Below, one piece after another: positions 18,353 through 28,589 of a DNA stretch of 43,056 nt; within the stretch, counting starts at the first letter, position 1; every line of letters begins with the position of its first letter. This DNA comes from Winogradskyella psychrotolerans RS-3 (lineage in GTDB: Bacteria > Bacteroidota > Bacteroidia > Flavobacteriales > Flavobacteriaceae): positions 1-43,056 of the forward strand of contig NZ_ATMR01000203.1 of NCBI RefSeq assembly GCF_000427335.1, written 5' to 3'. The notes beneath the pieces are model-generated. The model did not search any database. It was not told the DNA's origin and worked only from the letters and a program-made list of their open reading frames with translations. The translations under genes and the position numbers were made by a program.

Positions 18353-18421
18353 GTCCAAGGATAACATAATTTTTAAATGACCCTGATTTTACTTCAGTGT
18401 TTTTTTTGTAATCACTAACAA

Positions 18422-20736
18422 TTAAAAATTCACCCTAAAACTTAAGTTTGGAGTGAATGTTAACGACTTGTTGTTAATCTCTACTATAGCATCATCAGAA
18501 TTAAATGTGTAAAAACGGTTAATTATGTTGGTTTGATTAAAGATATTCCAAATAGATGCTCCGACTTCTGCATTTACACCTTTTGATAGTTTCAATTTAT
18601 ATATAGCAGAAATGTCGGTTCTAAAGTAATCATCCAATCGAGAGCTGTTAGGTGTATTGTATTCTATAGCAGAATTACTGTCAATCTGAAGTTCTAAAGG
18701 TGCGGTAAAAGGTCTACCCGAATGCCAATTAAATCCAATGCCAATTTTAAGTTTTTCGCCGTTGTAAGTAAATGAAGAATTAACCACGTGTCTCAAATCA
18801 ATAGTATTAGGAAATGATTCGCTGTTATTAATCTCGTTAAAATTGTAATCATTTTTACTGTATGTATAACTTAACCATGTGCTAAAATCACTAAAACGTT
18901 TGTTAATGAGGAAGTCTATACCTTTTACAATATAATAGCCAGTATCGTTTGTAAACTGAAATTGGTTTTGAAACCCTTGACTTCGAGCGGTAATGTTATT
19001 GACTCCTTTGTAATAGCCTTCTACCGAAACTAATAAATTGTTTTGGTTATAGCTTAGTCCAACCGAAGCTTGTTCACTTGTTATTAAAGGCACGTCATTA
19101 CCGTTAGCTAATTGCCATCGTCGTTTTTCTATACCAAAAAAATCTTGTTGTAAATCAATTATCTGTGTAATGGATTGGCTTTTCAATTCTCCTAAGACTT
19201 CTAATCTAAAATAATCTAAAAATTTATAATTTATTGTAAATCTAGGTTCAATTAAAAATTCAGACAATTTCCCAAAATAACTGATTCTAGAGCCTAGTCT
19301 TATATAAGTCTCACGTGATGGAGAGTACCATTCTATTTCTCCAAACAAGGCATGAGTTCTTATAATTTCCTTTACTAAACTTGTGTAATTTGGATTAATT
19401 ACATCTTCAAAATTAGTAACTCCAACGTCATTAAATTGATAACCACTATTAAAGTTAATGTCTTCACTAACTGTTTTTGAAAGGTCTAATCTAAAGCCGA
19501 AATCTTCAACTTTATTCTCTTGAATTAATAATTGACTATTGGTAATATTGTTATTTTTAGCATCTAAGTCATAGTTAGAATAATAAACCTGTGCCGACAA
19601 ATTCATGTCATTATTTACTAATTTAGAATAGGTTGCACTTGCTCCATAGCTTGTCTGATTTAATTTACTTTTGTTTCCTGAAAATTATTATCTGTTGAGG
19701 TAAACACTTGGTTGTAATTCAGGTCATTAGACATACTCATTATGTTAACACGCAGCTTTGATGTATTATCAATATCATATAAAAATTTAGCATTGAAATC
19801 GTAGAATAAAAAGCGCTCATCTTGTGCTAAAAGCGTATTTATATTAGAGGACGTATTTAATTCTGAGTCTTTAAAAATACGATCAAAATAGGAGTCATAA
19901 GTTTTGGAAACTAAAAGATCCGTAAAAGAGCGTCTTGCAGAGAGTTGTAGTTCTGTTTTATTTGATAATGGTATTTTTGCATAGCCATCTACACTCAACA
20001 TATTCCCTCCAATTCCTCCGCTAATTTTTTTATCTAAATTATCCGAGTTTCTTATAGCGATAGTACTCGATACTGCGTTACCAAATTTCGCACTAGTGCC
20101 ATTTTTAGAAATAGTAATGTTCTCTGATAAATACGGATTGAAAGCAGATATTAAACCAAAAAAATGTCCGGATTGGTACATGCGTATGCCTTCGTATAAA
20201 ATTAAATTTTGATCATTAGTGCCACCTCTAACATTGATGTTAGAAATGCGTTCATCTACACTCATAATGCCAGGTAAATTTTGTACTATTTGTAGGACAT
20301 CTGGTTCAATCAATCCAGGTAGAATATCAAAGGCTTTTGTGTTCGCTTTTATACTTCCATCATTAGTTTTAGAAATTCCTTTGATAAGATAATTTGTGAT
20401 TATAACTTCTTTTAGCCGTTGTATTTTGTTTTGGATATCTAGTGCTGTTTTTAGGGTAATGACAATAAATCGATCATTCAGCATTTCAAAATTAAGATTG
20501 GTAACACGGTTTAAGTGATCTAATATTTGTTCTATCGAAAGCTCATGAGATAATGGACTAATTAATATATGTTCAACCGTTTTGGTTTCAAAAGAAAATT
20601 TAACGTCGTGTTGTTTTTCTATGTCCAGAAGAATTTGGACAAGCGATTTCTCGGCCTGTTGTTCCTGACAGAAAGTGAGGTTACAAAAGGCAATCGATAA
20701 AAAGTAGAAAATTAAACAAAGTAATTTCTTATTCAC
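18422..20736 (-). CDS. STN-domain TonB-dependent outer-membrane receptor; frameshifted
   Basis: Outer-membrane receptor, 771 residues when restored. The N-terminal part (19660-20736) has a signal peptide (ending NLTFCQ), an STN domain (about 31-95) and the plug with LPGIMSVDERISNINVRGG. It stops at TAA after NNFQETKVN. The remainder (18422-19660) gives beta-barrel strands and the C-terminal FTPNLSFRVNF, a typical barrel end. Adding one A to the run of four at 19669-19672 joins them as QETKSKLNQTSYGASATYS. The STN domain marks it as a signal-transducing receptor of the FecA type that contacts a FecR anti-sigma factor. The fecR-like gene overlaps its start by 8 bp. The ligand is unknown. Confidence 0.9.
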
Positions 20737-21625
20737 GCTTTAGTAAAATAGATTCTCTAGATTGGCTGTAGCTTAAATTTAATGGTATTGTGACAGACTT
20801 CAATGCTAAATCTAAATTATTATGTGTAAAACTTCCTGTGAACAAACGAGAAAGGTCAATGTTCTCTGTAATTATGTTTTGTTTGTAGTGGTTTTCAAAC
20901 TCTGCAATCACATATTTTAAAGGTACACTTTTAAAGCTACTTTCACCACGCAACCAATGTGGTTGCATAGCGTTTTCTTTTTCATTTGCAAGTAGTTTCC
21001 CATCAATGATTTTAAATGTATCTCCATGTTTTAATGTTGTGGTGTTGTGATTGTGAGTTACGGCAACCAAGCCTTCATAACAAGTAACTTCAAAATAAGC
21101 TTCACGTTGTTTTATATTAAATTGAGTACCTAAAACGCTAACAATTCCATCTGTAGTAATGACGTCAAATTTCTTTCCTTTTGCAACTTTAAAAAATGCT
21201 TCACCATGTAGTTTTAGTTCTCTACTGTCGTCCCAATTGTTTTTATTAAAAGTTAGTGTTGAGTTTGAATTCAAATCTACAGTAGAGTGATCTGGTAATT
21301 GAACAGTCGTTTGTTCTGCTATTAATGTATTAACTTGGGTATCTAAAGTAATGGTGTAATAATAAATACTGAATCCGATTGCTAAAACTGCAGCAATTTT
21401 AAGAAAAGGCTTTAGCCAATGGTTTAAATTCGTTTTCTTAACTTCAAGATTCGTTTTTAGGGTTTTGTAAGTTTGGTCAATAGAGAAATCAGGAGCTTTA
21501 AAGTGCTTTAAAGCCTTATTCATTTTAATAAGTTCGTTATAATCCTCTAACTGCTTAAAAGAATTTAGCTCTTCAGTATTAAGATTATTATCTAACCATT
21601 TTTTTATGAGTTCTTCTCTTTTCAT
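20729..21625 (-). CDS. FecR-family anti-sigma factor
   Basis: A 298-residue inner-membrane regulator. Residues 1-70 are the cytoplasmic sigma-binding part, a single membrane segment spans about 74-90, and the periplasmic FecR domain follows (VQLPDHSTVDLNSNSTLTF, LHGEAFFKVAKGKKFDV, VLGTQFNIK). A C-terminal DUF4974-like domain (FKSVPLKYVIAEFENHY onwards) probably contacts the receptor STN domain. It sits between the sigma gene (97 bp upstream) and the receptor (8-bp overlap), the standard order for cell-surface signalling. Confidence 0.95.
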   Translation of the reverse strand: MKREELIKKWLDNNLNTEELNSFKQLEDYNELIKMNKALKHFKAPDFSIDQTYKTLKTNLEVKKTNLNHWLKPFLKIAAVLAIGFSIYYYTITLDTQVNTLIAEQTTVQLPDHSTVDLNSNSTLTFNKNNWDDSRELKLHGEAFFKVAKGKKFDVITTDGIVSVLGTQFNIKQREAYFEVTCYEGLVAVTHNHNTTTLKHGDTFKIIDGKLLANEKENAMQPHWLRGESSFKSVPLKYVIAEFENHYKQNIITENIDLSRLFTGSFTHNNLDLALKSVTIPLNLSYSQSRESILLKRE

Positions 21626-21680
21626 AATGTAATTTCAAGTATATAACAGCTTAGTTTTAAAAATCCCTACTTCTTTTAAG

Positions 21681-21728
21681 TTTCAAAGTTTCAAAGTTTC
21701 AAAGTTTCAAAGTTTCAAAGTTTCAAAG
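21681..21728. repeat. Six perfect copies of an 8-bp unit (TTTCAAAG) at the sigma-factor stop
   Basis: Perfect 6 x 8 bp tandem array. On the coding (minus) strand the unit reads CTTTGAAA, and the sigma gene stop TGA lies in the first unit. The array fills half of the 97-bp gap between sigma and fecR-like genes. The copy number could vary by strand slippage. Confidence 0.95.
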
Positions 21729-22238
21729 TTCATCAATATCCTCTCGTAATTTCTTTAAAGCGCCATAGATACGTTTTTCTACACCTTTTACAGATATATC
21801 TAGTAACTCTGCGATTTCTTTAAATCGTTTGCCTTCAACTCTATTCATTAAGAAGGCAACACGTTGTGCTTCGGTTAATTTACCTAATGCTGTTTGTAGT
21901 TTTTGATGATATTCCTTTTCTTCTAGTACAAATTGTGGGGTTTCGTTAGTGGAATTTTTTTGAGGTTGCTGGCCATATTTTAGTACTACTTTTTGATGCG
22001 CATAGGCATTAAGCATTAAATTATTAGCCGTCGTAAACAAGTAACTTTTGGCTTTATTTGGTGCCACTTTACTGCAATTTTGCCATAGTTTTATAAAAGC
22101 TTCCTGAACTTTATCTTCCGGATTTAAATGATCTCCGAACTTATAGTACAAAAAATCATGCAAGTTTTTAGCGTGCTTTTTATATAAGCGCTCAAATAAC
22201 TGCGATTCACAGATGTTATCTTGTAGGGATTTACTCAT
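21723..22238 (-). CDS. ECF RNA polymerase sigma-70 factor
   Basis: A 171-residue ECF sigma factor: region 2 with FLYYKFGDHLNPEDKVQEAFIKLW (about 29-52) and AKSYLFTTANNLMLNAY, and region 4 with LTEAQRVAFLMNRVEGKRFKEIAELLDISVKGVEKRIYGALKK split over about 117-163 as the helix-turn-helix. It is first in the sigma / FecR / TonB-receptor series and divergent (100 bp) from a large modular lipoprotein gene. The predicted role is to switch on its own operon, and perhaps the divergent gene, when the receptor is engaged. Confidence 0.95.
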   Translation of the reverse strand: MSKSLQDNICESQLFERLYKKHAKNLHDFLYYKFGDHLNPEDKVQEAFIKLWQNCSKVAPNKAKSYLFTTANNLMLNAYAHQKVVLKYGQQPQKNSTNETPQFVLEEKEYHQKLQTALGKLTEAQRVAFLMNRVEGKRFKEIAELLDISVKGVEKRIYGALKKLREDIDEL

Positions 22239-22338
22239 GGTTTTTATCAGACCACAAATTATAACTAATATTTTAAATAATAGTGGTAGGAAATATAGAT
22301 GGCTAACTGTTTTATAATAAATAGTAAAGCATCAAATA

Positions 22339-24875
22339 ATGAAAACCAAATCTAAACACCTATTTACGTATTTCCTTTTTGCCGTTTTTTGCTTTACATC
22401 TTGTCAGGATGAAATTACAGAAATGGACATCCCAAACGATCAAGAAGCCATTGTATCAAATTCTAACTTGGTAAACCTTATGAGCAGAACCACTGCAAAT
22501 TTTGGTGCTGCAGATAATGTTTTAGATGGTGTAAGTTGCTTTTCTGTTGAGTTGCCAGTTACCATTGTAATTAGCGATGTAACACTAATTATTGAAACCT
22601 TATCTGATTTAGAACAACTCGAAAGTTTATTGAGCAATGCAACCAATGATACTGTTTTAGATTTTGTATTTCCAATTGCAATTATTTTTAATGATTACAG
22701 CCAAATGGAGATTCAAAATGAAGAAGAACTAGAAAGTTTTATAAACGAATGTGTTGGTAATGAAACTGATGTTATTAATTGTGTCGATTTTGTCTATCCT
22801 ATAACTTTTTCCGTTTTAATTCAGCATTCAATCTTATTGATACTGTAATAATTGAAAACGATGAAACATTATATGATTTTCTAAATGGTTTAGAAGATGA
22901 TGATAATGCCGTTATTGTTAGTTTAAATTTCCCGGTAACTTTAGAATATACTAATGGTGAAACGATTGATGTTAATACGAATCAAGAATTAGCAGAAGCA
23001 ATTGAAACTGCTGGGAATGCGTGTGATGCTTCTAATTGTACAGAAGAATCTGTAAAGTCAAATTTAACAGATTGCCAATGGGAAATCACGACATATTCAA
23101 GTTTTCCTGAGTTTATTGGAATTGATTTAGTTTTTTATTCAAATAATACCTTCGCTATTTTTCAAGATGGTAGTACTTATAATGTTGTTAGTAATTGGTC
23201 TGTGATTTCAACGGAGGGTGAAACATATCTTTTCTTAGAAACAGATTTCGAAGATTTAGGTGGAGACTGGAAAATTATAGAATGCGATGATGATATCATA
23301 CAGTTTACAAAAGGGGAGCAGACTATGGTTATTAATCAAGTCTGTGAAGATGATTTAAATTGTTCACTTACAGATATCAGTGCTATTTTACAAGAGTGTC
23401 CTTGGGATTTTAGTAATGGCACAGGTAATTTTGATAATGATAAAATGATTTTCGATTCTAATGGCGATTTGCAAATTTCGGAAGGCATGGCAGCTTCTGC
23501 AATTGGTGGCGGTTGGAATTTATCTATTGCAGACGAAGGAATCCTATTAACATTTTCAGATTTAACAGCTTTTGAAGAAAGTTTAGAAGGGGATTGGTTA
23601 ATTGTAGAATGTGATACGGATAGAATTGTATTGCATAAAGAAAATGAGACTTTAGTTTTAGAACAAAACTGTAATGGTGATCTTTTTAGTTGTTTTGACG
23701 ATTTCGAAATTGTAGAATGTACACAAACCAACAATATTCCTGTTTTTAATTTAAGCGCGAATACCATTGGACTTGTGTTTTGCACGGAATCTTTCGTTCC
23801 GTCGTTTCATGAAACCTTAAATGACGCAGAAAATAATACAAATTCAATTGAAAATACTGAAGCTTACGGCTCATTAGTTGCTCAGGTTTATTTGAGAATT
23901 GAAGCTAGTAATGGGAATTTTGAAGTCTTTAATGTATATCTCAATACAGAAAGTTGTACTAATTTTGATTGCTTTGTAAATACCCAAATTACGGCATGCG
24001 GTAATGATGGATTTGCCACATTTAATTTAACTGAAGCCAATCAAGAATGTGGACCTGATATTGCGATTTATGGAATTTATTATTACGAATCTGAAAGCGA
24101 TTTACAAAACAATGTGAATCCTATTGGCACTCCGGAAAGTTATACTAATATGTATAACCCAACTGTAATATACGCTGCCGTACTAAATGTTTATAGCAAT
24201 ATTATAGAGCATATTTTTACGATTGATTTAATTGTGGAGGATTGTAATTATTTTGAATGCTTCGAAAGTTTTGATGCTATTTTAGAAGTTTGTGATGACG
24301 GTTCAGATGGTATATATGAATTTAACCTTTCAATAGCATTTGCAAATTGTACGCCAAGTGCAGATCTAGTCACTTATTATGAAACTTTAGCTGATGCGGA
24401 TGCTAGTCAAAATCTAATTGTTAATCCATCAGCTTACAATACTTCTGATGTTTCCTCTATAATTTATATCAGAGTTGAAACTCAAAATCAGTTTGAGGTA
24501 TTTCCAATTCAATTAAACGTTGTAACCTGTAATACTGGTAATTGTACAGAAGAAGATATTGACGGTATTTTAACTGAGTGTCTTTGGAACGTGGCCAGCT
24601 ATAACGGAAGCGATAATTTGAGTAATTACAATTTTAATTTTGAACAAAACTCGGGTATCGTAGTGATATATACCGATACCATCATAATAGATGCGACTTG
24701 GTCAACATCACAAACAAGTGATGGTGTTGTGATAGATTTTTCAAATGTTGCAGGCCCAAATATCCAAGCTATAAATGGAAGCTGGTTGGTTGTAGAATGC
24801 ACAGCAAGCCAATTAGTGCTGCATAATATTAATGATAGTGATAATGAAATTGTTTTAGTTAGAAGCTGTGAATAA
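22339..24875 (+). CDS. Large modular surface lipoprotein; frameshifted
   Basis: Restored length 845 residues. The lipoprotein signal ends FCFTSC. The N-terminal part (22339-22848) goes out of frame in the T-rich stretch 22806-22817; adding one T to the run of four at 22814-22817 gives VYPITFSVFNSAFNLIDT and continues in the downstream frame. Modules follow in order: three N-terminal PVTxxx...ELxxxI repeats, two CxW...GxWxIxxC lipocalin-like repeats, three C-rich repeats resembling those of gliding-motility-associated proteins (xCxxxxxGxxxFNL...YxxxxDAxxN), and one further CxW repeat at the C-terminus. Cysteines are paired and regularly spaced. No catalytic motif is seen. Placement opposite the ECF sigma gene suggests it is a partner or target of that system (inference). 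Confidence 0.82.
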
Positions 24876-24916
24876 AGAAACTATAAGTTGTTAATTTTAG
24901 TAAGTTAAGTTGATTG

Positions 24917-24948
24917 AAAAGGGTCATTCGCCATGAGTGGCTCTTTTT
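24917..24948 (+). terminator. Rho-independent terminator
   Basis: AAAAGGGTCATT pairs with AGTGGCTCTTTT (12 pairs, three of them G-U) around loop CGCCATG, followed by a T run. It lies 42 bp after the modular lipoprotein stop. Confidence 0.75.
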
Positions 24949-25036
24949 GTTATCGTTTAATTAGTAGTCATTAGTCTAGCTTATTTGTCTAAAAATCATT
25001 TTATCAATTCCCATTCATAATTCCCTCATAAATTCT

Positions 25037-25044
25037 TAAATTTG
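25037..25044 (+). promoter_or_regulatory. Probable -7 promoter box (TAAATTTG) for ffh
   Basis: TAAATTTG fits TAnnTTTG, 58 bp upstream of the ffh ATG. The leader between them is built of CAGT/ACTG-rich short repeats. Confidence 0.45.
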
Positions 25045-25102
25045 CATCTTATTAAATAATACAGACTGCTTACTTGCAGGCTGCAAACTGAAGACTAGAA
25101 AC

Positions 25103-26433
25103 ATGTTCAATAATTTAAGTGATAAGTTAGATAAAGCGTTACACGTATTAAAAGGTCATGGTAGCATTACAGAAGTAAATGTTGCTGAGACACTTAAAGA
25201 AGTAAGACGTGCGCTTTTAGATGCCGATGTTAACTTTAAAATTGCAAAGGAATTTACAGTTCGTGTAAAAGAAAAAGCACTTGGTCAAGATGTATTAACA
25301 ACATTACAGCCGGGGCAGTTAATGGTTAAACTCGTTAAAGACGAATTAACTGAATTAATGGGCGGAGACGCAGAAGGTCTTAATCTTTCTGGTAATCCTA
25401 GTGTGATTTTAATGTCTGGTTTACAAGGGTCTGGTAAAACAACCTTTTCTGGTAAACTAGCTAATTATTTAAAAAACAAAAAACTAAGAAACCTTTATTA
25501 GTAGCTTGTGATGTTTATCGTCCTGCTGCAATAGATCAGTTACATGTTGTAGGAGATCAGATAGGTGTTGAGGTTTTTAGTGATAGAGGTAATACGGATC
25601 CTGTTGCGATCTCTAAAGCAGGTATTGCGCACGCCAAAGCAAATGGTCACAATGTGGTGATTATTGATACCGCTGGTCGTTTAGCTGTGGATAAAGCAAT
25701 GATGGATGAAATATCGAACATTCATAAAGCAATTCAGCCACAAGAAACCTTGTTTGTTGTGGATTCTATGACAGGTCAAGATGCGGTGAATACAGCAAAA
25801 GCCTTTAACGATATTTTAAATTTTGACGGCGTTATCCTTACCAAATTAGATGGCGATACACGAGGTGGTGCAGCAATTTCTATTAAATCTGTAGTTAATA
25901 AACCAATTAAATTTATTGGTACAGGTGAGAAGATGGAAGCGATTGATGTCTTCTATCCATCACGTATGGCAGATCGTATTTTAGGAATGGGAGATGTGGT
26001 GTCTTTAGTAGAACGTGCTCAAGAGCAGTTTGATGAAGAAGAGGCTCGTAAACTTCAAAAGAAAATTGCTAAAAACCAGTTTGGGTTTGATGATTTCTTA
26101 AAACAGATTCAGCAAATTAAGAAAATGGGTAACATGAAGGATTTAGTAGGCATGATTCCTGGTGCAGGAAAAATGATGAAAGATATTGATATTGACGACG
26201 ATGCTTTTAAAGGTATTGAAGCCATTATTCATTCTATGACGCCTGAAGAACGCTCTAATCCAGCAGTTATAAATGCAAGTCGTAAAAAACGAATTGGTAA
26301 AGGTTCTGGTACATCTGTGCAAGAAGTAAATCAACTCTTAAAGCAATTTACGCAAATGAGTAAAATGATGAAAATGATGCAAGGTGGAGGCGGAAAACGT
26401 ATGATGCAGATGATGCAGAATATGCCTAAATAA
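25103..26433 (+). CDS. ffh: Signal recognition particle protein Ffh; frameshifted
   Basis: SRP GTPase that, with 4.5S RNA, delivers nascent membrane proteins to FtsY. Restored length is 443 residues, normal for Ffh. The N domain and G1 loop GLQGSGKTTFSGKLA lie in the first frame (25103-25501), which ends falsely at NKKLRNLY. Adding one A to the A6 run at 25478-25483 gives NKKTKKPLLVACDVYRPAA and restores the rest, including DTAGRL (G3), TKLDGDTRGG (G4) and the methionine-rich M domain ending MMQMMQNMPK. Ffh is essential, so a true frameshift is very unlikely. Three related short-repeat blocks lie just before and after the gene. Confidence 0.95.
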
Positions 26434-26492
26434 AGTTTACAGTATTTAGTCTTCAGTAGGCAGTTTTAGTCCGCAGTCTTCTGCTGGCTTTT
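26434..26492. repeat. Degenerate CAGT ladder after ffh
   Basis: Starts at the base after the ffh TAA. CAGT or AGTC recurs roughly every 7-10 bp (CAGTATTTAGTCTTCAGTAG, then further copies). A similar but shorter CAGACTG/ACTGAAGACT stretch lies just upstream of ffh at 25061-25100. Non-coding. Confidence 0.6.
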
Positions 26493-26514
26493 AAAATAAT
26501 ATATTAATCAATTA

Positions 26515-26522
26515 TAGCTTTG
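26515..26522 (+). promoter_or_regulatory. Probable -7 promoter box (TAGCTTTG) for folD
   Basis: TAGCTTTG fits TAnnTTTG, 38 bp upstream of the folD ATG. It overlaps the first of two CTTTGCG copies (26518-26524 and 26534-26540). Confidence 0.45.
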
Positions 26523-26560
26523 CGCCATAGCGTCTTTGCGAGAAAACAATAACCAAAAGC

Positions 26561-27445
26561 ATGACAATTTTAGACGGAAAAAAAGTAAGTAACGATATTA
26601 AAAATGAAATCAAAGCCGAAGTCGATAAGATGAAAGCTAATGATGAAAAAGTTCCGCATTTGGCAGCTGTAATTGTTGGTAACGATGGAGCTAGTTTAAC
26701 GTATGTTGGTAGTAAAGTTAGAGCATGTGAACGTGTTGGATTTGAATCTACAATGGTACGTATGTCTAATACAACTAGCGAAGTTGAGTTGCTAGATAAA
26801 ATAGAAGAGCTTAATAATAACGATGATATTGATGGCTTTATAATTCAATTACCATTACCTCCACAGATTAATACTCAGAAAGTATTGATGGCAGTAAATC
26901 CTGATAAGGATGTTGATGGTTTTCATCCGATGAACTTTGGGAAAATGGCATTAGATATGTCTACATTTATTCCGGCAACACCTTTTGGAATTTTAGAATT
27001 ACTAGAACGTTACGAAGTTGAAACTAAAGGAAAACATACCGTTGTAATTGGTAGATCTCATATTGTTGGTCGTCCGATGAGTATTTTAATGGGACGAAAA
27101 GGTTTTCCAGGAAACTCAACAGTGACCTTAACGCATAGTCATACTAAAAATATTACACAGATAACATCGCAAGCAGATGTTATTATTTCAGCATTAGGAG
27201 TGCCTAAATTTTTAAAAGCTGAAATGGTAAAAGACGATGTGGTAATTATTGATGTAGGAATCACAAGAGTACCTGACGATTCTGAAAAAGGCTACTATAT
27301 TACTGGTGATGTAGATTTTGAAAATGTGAGTAAAAAAGCGAGTTTTATAACTCCAGTTCCTGGTGGAGTAGGACCAATGACTATTGCAATGTTATTGAAG
27401 AATACATTACTGGCAAGAGAGCAGCACAGAAAAAATCATAGATAA
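26561..27445 (+). CDS. folD: Bifunctional methylenetetrahydrofolate dehydrogenase / methenyltetrahydrofolate cyclohydrolase
   Basis: Interconverts 5,10-methylene- and 10-formyl-tetrahydrofolate with NADP. The 294 residues have the catalytic lysine motif YVGSK (around 51-55), DGFIIQLPLPPQI, NPDKDVDGFHP, the nucleotide-binding VVIGRSHIVGRPMSILM and the C-terminal TPVPGGVGPMTIAMLL. It follows ffh and is followed 8 bp later by a membrane-protein gene that may be co-transcribed. Confidence 0.97.
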   Translation: MTILDGKKVSNDIKNEIKAEVDKMKANDEKVPHLAAVIVGNDGASLTYVGSKVRACERVGFESTMVRMSNTTSEVELLDKIEELNNNDDIDGFIIQLPLPPQINTQKVLMAVNPDKDVDGFHPMNFGKMALDMSTFIPATPFGILELLERYEVETKGKHTVVIGRSHIVGRPMSILMGRKGFPGNSTVTLTHSHTKNITQITSQADVIISALGVPKFLKAEMVKDDVVIIDVGITRVPDDSEKGYYITGDVDFENVSKKASFITPVPGGVGPMTIAMLLKNTLLAREQHRKNHR

Positions 27446-27453
27446 TTTATTCT

Positions 27454-28182
27454 ATGAGTGTAGTGATACTATGTATTGTACTATCAAAAGTTACAATAGG
27501 TAGTTTCCAGCATCTATTTCCAATTCTATGTGGAGTTATTGGGGCTGTTTTTGTAATTAGATATGTTAATAAGTCGTTCTGCTTAAGACAAAAACAAAAA
27601 ACGATTCATTATTTGGGATGGTTTGTGTCTCTAACACTTATAGGGTTTCATGTATATCGAATACTTTTCGATAATTATAATTTTAAAACCGATTTACCGC
27701 TTTATCTCTGTAGTCTAATGGCTTTACTGATTCCGGTTTTTACGTATTATCGTAAATATTGGATGTTTGAAGTTTTAGTATTTTTGATAATTGGCGGTAC
27801 ATTACAAGGTGTTATTACGCCTGATATAGCAAACGGATTCCCTAGTTTTGATTATTTTAGATATTGGACTGTACATTTAGGCTTACTATCTATAATATTC
27901 TATTTCATTTTTGTCTTTAAGATGAAACCAACCTTAAGAAGTGTTTTTAAATCTTTCTTAGCACTTCAGGTTTATGTGGTTCTTATGGTAGGAGTAAACT
28001 ACGTATTAGATGCTAATTATTTCTACTTAAATGAAAAGCCTAAATCAGCTTCATTATTAGATTATTTTGGAGAATGGCCTTATTATATTATGGTAGGGCA
28101 GTTGATAATTATGCCTTTATTTTTGATGATTTACTTGCCGTTCCTTCTTTTAAATAAAAGAATGAAATCACTTAGCAAATAA
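27454..28182 (+). CDS. TIGR02206/YwaF-family integral membrane protein
   Basis: A 242-residue polytopic membrane protein with about six to seven hydrophobic segments and the family pattern: FQHLFPI near the N-terminus, [14 protein letters not shown] in the middle, and [16 protein letters not shown]. Function is unknown for the family. It begins 8 bp after folD, suggesting co-transcription, and its 3' end overlaps the convergent VOC gene by 15 bp. Confidence 0.85.
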   Translation: MSVVILCIVLSKVTIGSFQHLFPILCGVIGAVFVIRYVNKSFCLRQKQKTIHYLGWFVSLTLIGFHVYRILFDNYNFKTDLPLYLCSLMALLIPVFTYYRKYWMFEVLVFLIIGGTLQGVITPDIANGFPSFDYFRYWTVHLGLLSIIFYFIFVFKMKPTLRSVFKSFLALQVYVVLMVGVNYVLDANYFYLNEKPKSASLLDYFGEWPYYIMVGQLIIMPLFLMIYLPFLLLNKRMKSLSK

Positions 28183-28587
28183 CTGATTTATATCTTTAAA
28201 CGCTTTAAATTCTAAAGCATTTCCCGATGGGTCTTTAAAAAACATTGTCACTTGTTCTCCTACTAATCCTTCAAATCTTATATAAGGTTCAATGATAAAC
28301 GTTATGTCTTTCGACTTTAATAATTCGGCAAATTCTTGAAATGCTTCCCATTCTAAAACCACACCAAAATGTGGCACAGGTACGGCTTTGCCATCTACTG
28401 AATTTGTAATAGTTTCGTTAACTTCATTCTCCTTGTAGTGAATAACCAATTGGTGTCCAAAAAAGTTGTAATCGACCCAATGGTCACTACTTCTTCCTTC
28501 TTCAAGGTTTAATGTATTGGTGTAGAAATCTCTAGATATTTTTAAATTATGAACAGGAATAGCCAAATGAAAAGGTGTTAATGCCAT
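28168..28587 (-). CDS. VOC (glyoxalase/dioxygenase-fold) family protein
   Basis: A 139-residue vicinal-oxygen-chelate fold protein: [19 protein letters not shown] opening, HQLVIHY in the first module and [15 protein letters not shown] in the second. H7, H47/H51 and E135-type positions could supply metal ligands. It begins 2 bp after the rluF stop, so the two are probably translationally coupled. The substrate is unknown. Confidence 0.9.
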   Translation of the reverse strand: MALTPFHLAIPVHNLKISRDFYTNTLNLEEGRSSDHWVDYNFFGHQLVIHYKENEVNETITNSVDGKAVPVPHFGVVLEWEAFQEFAELLKSKDITFIIEPYIRFEGLVGEQVTMFFKDPSGNALEFKAFKDINQLFAK

Positions 28588-28589
28588 AA

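Noticed and set aside
25478..25490. Programmed ribosomal frameshift in ffh
   Set aside because: No slippery heptamer with downstream structure is apparent, Ffh is not known to use frameshifting, and four other genes show the same one-base loss.
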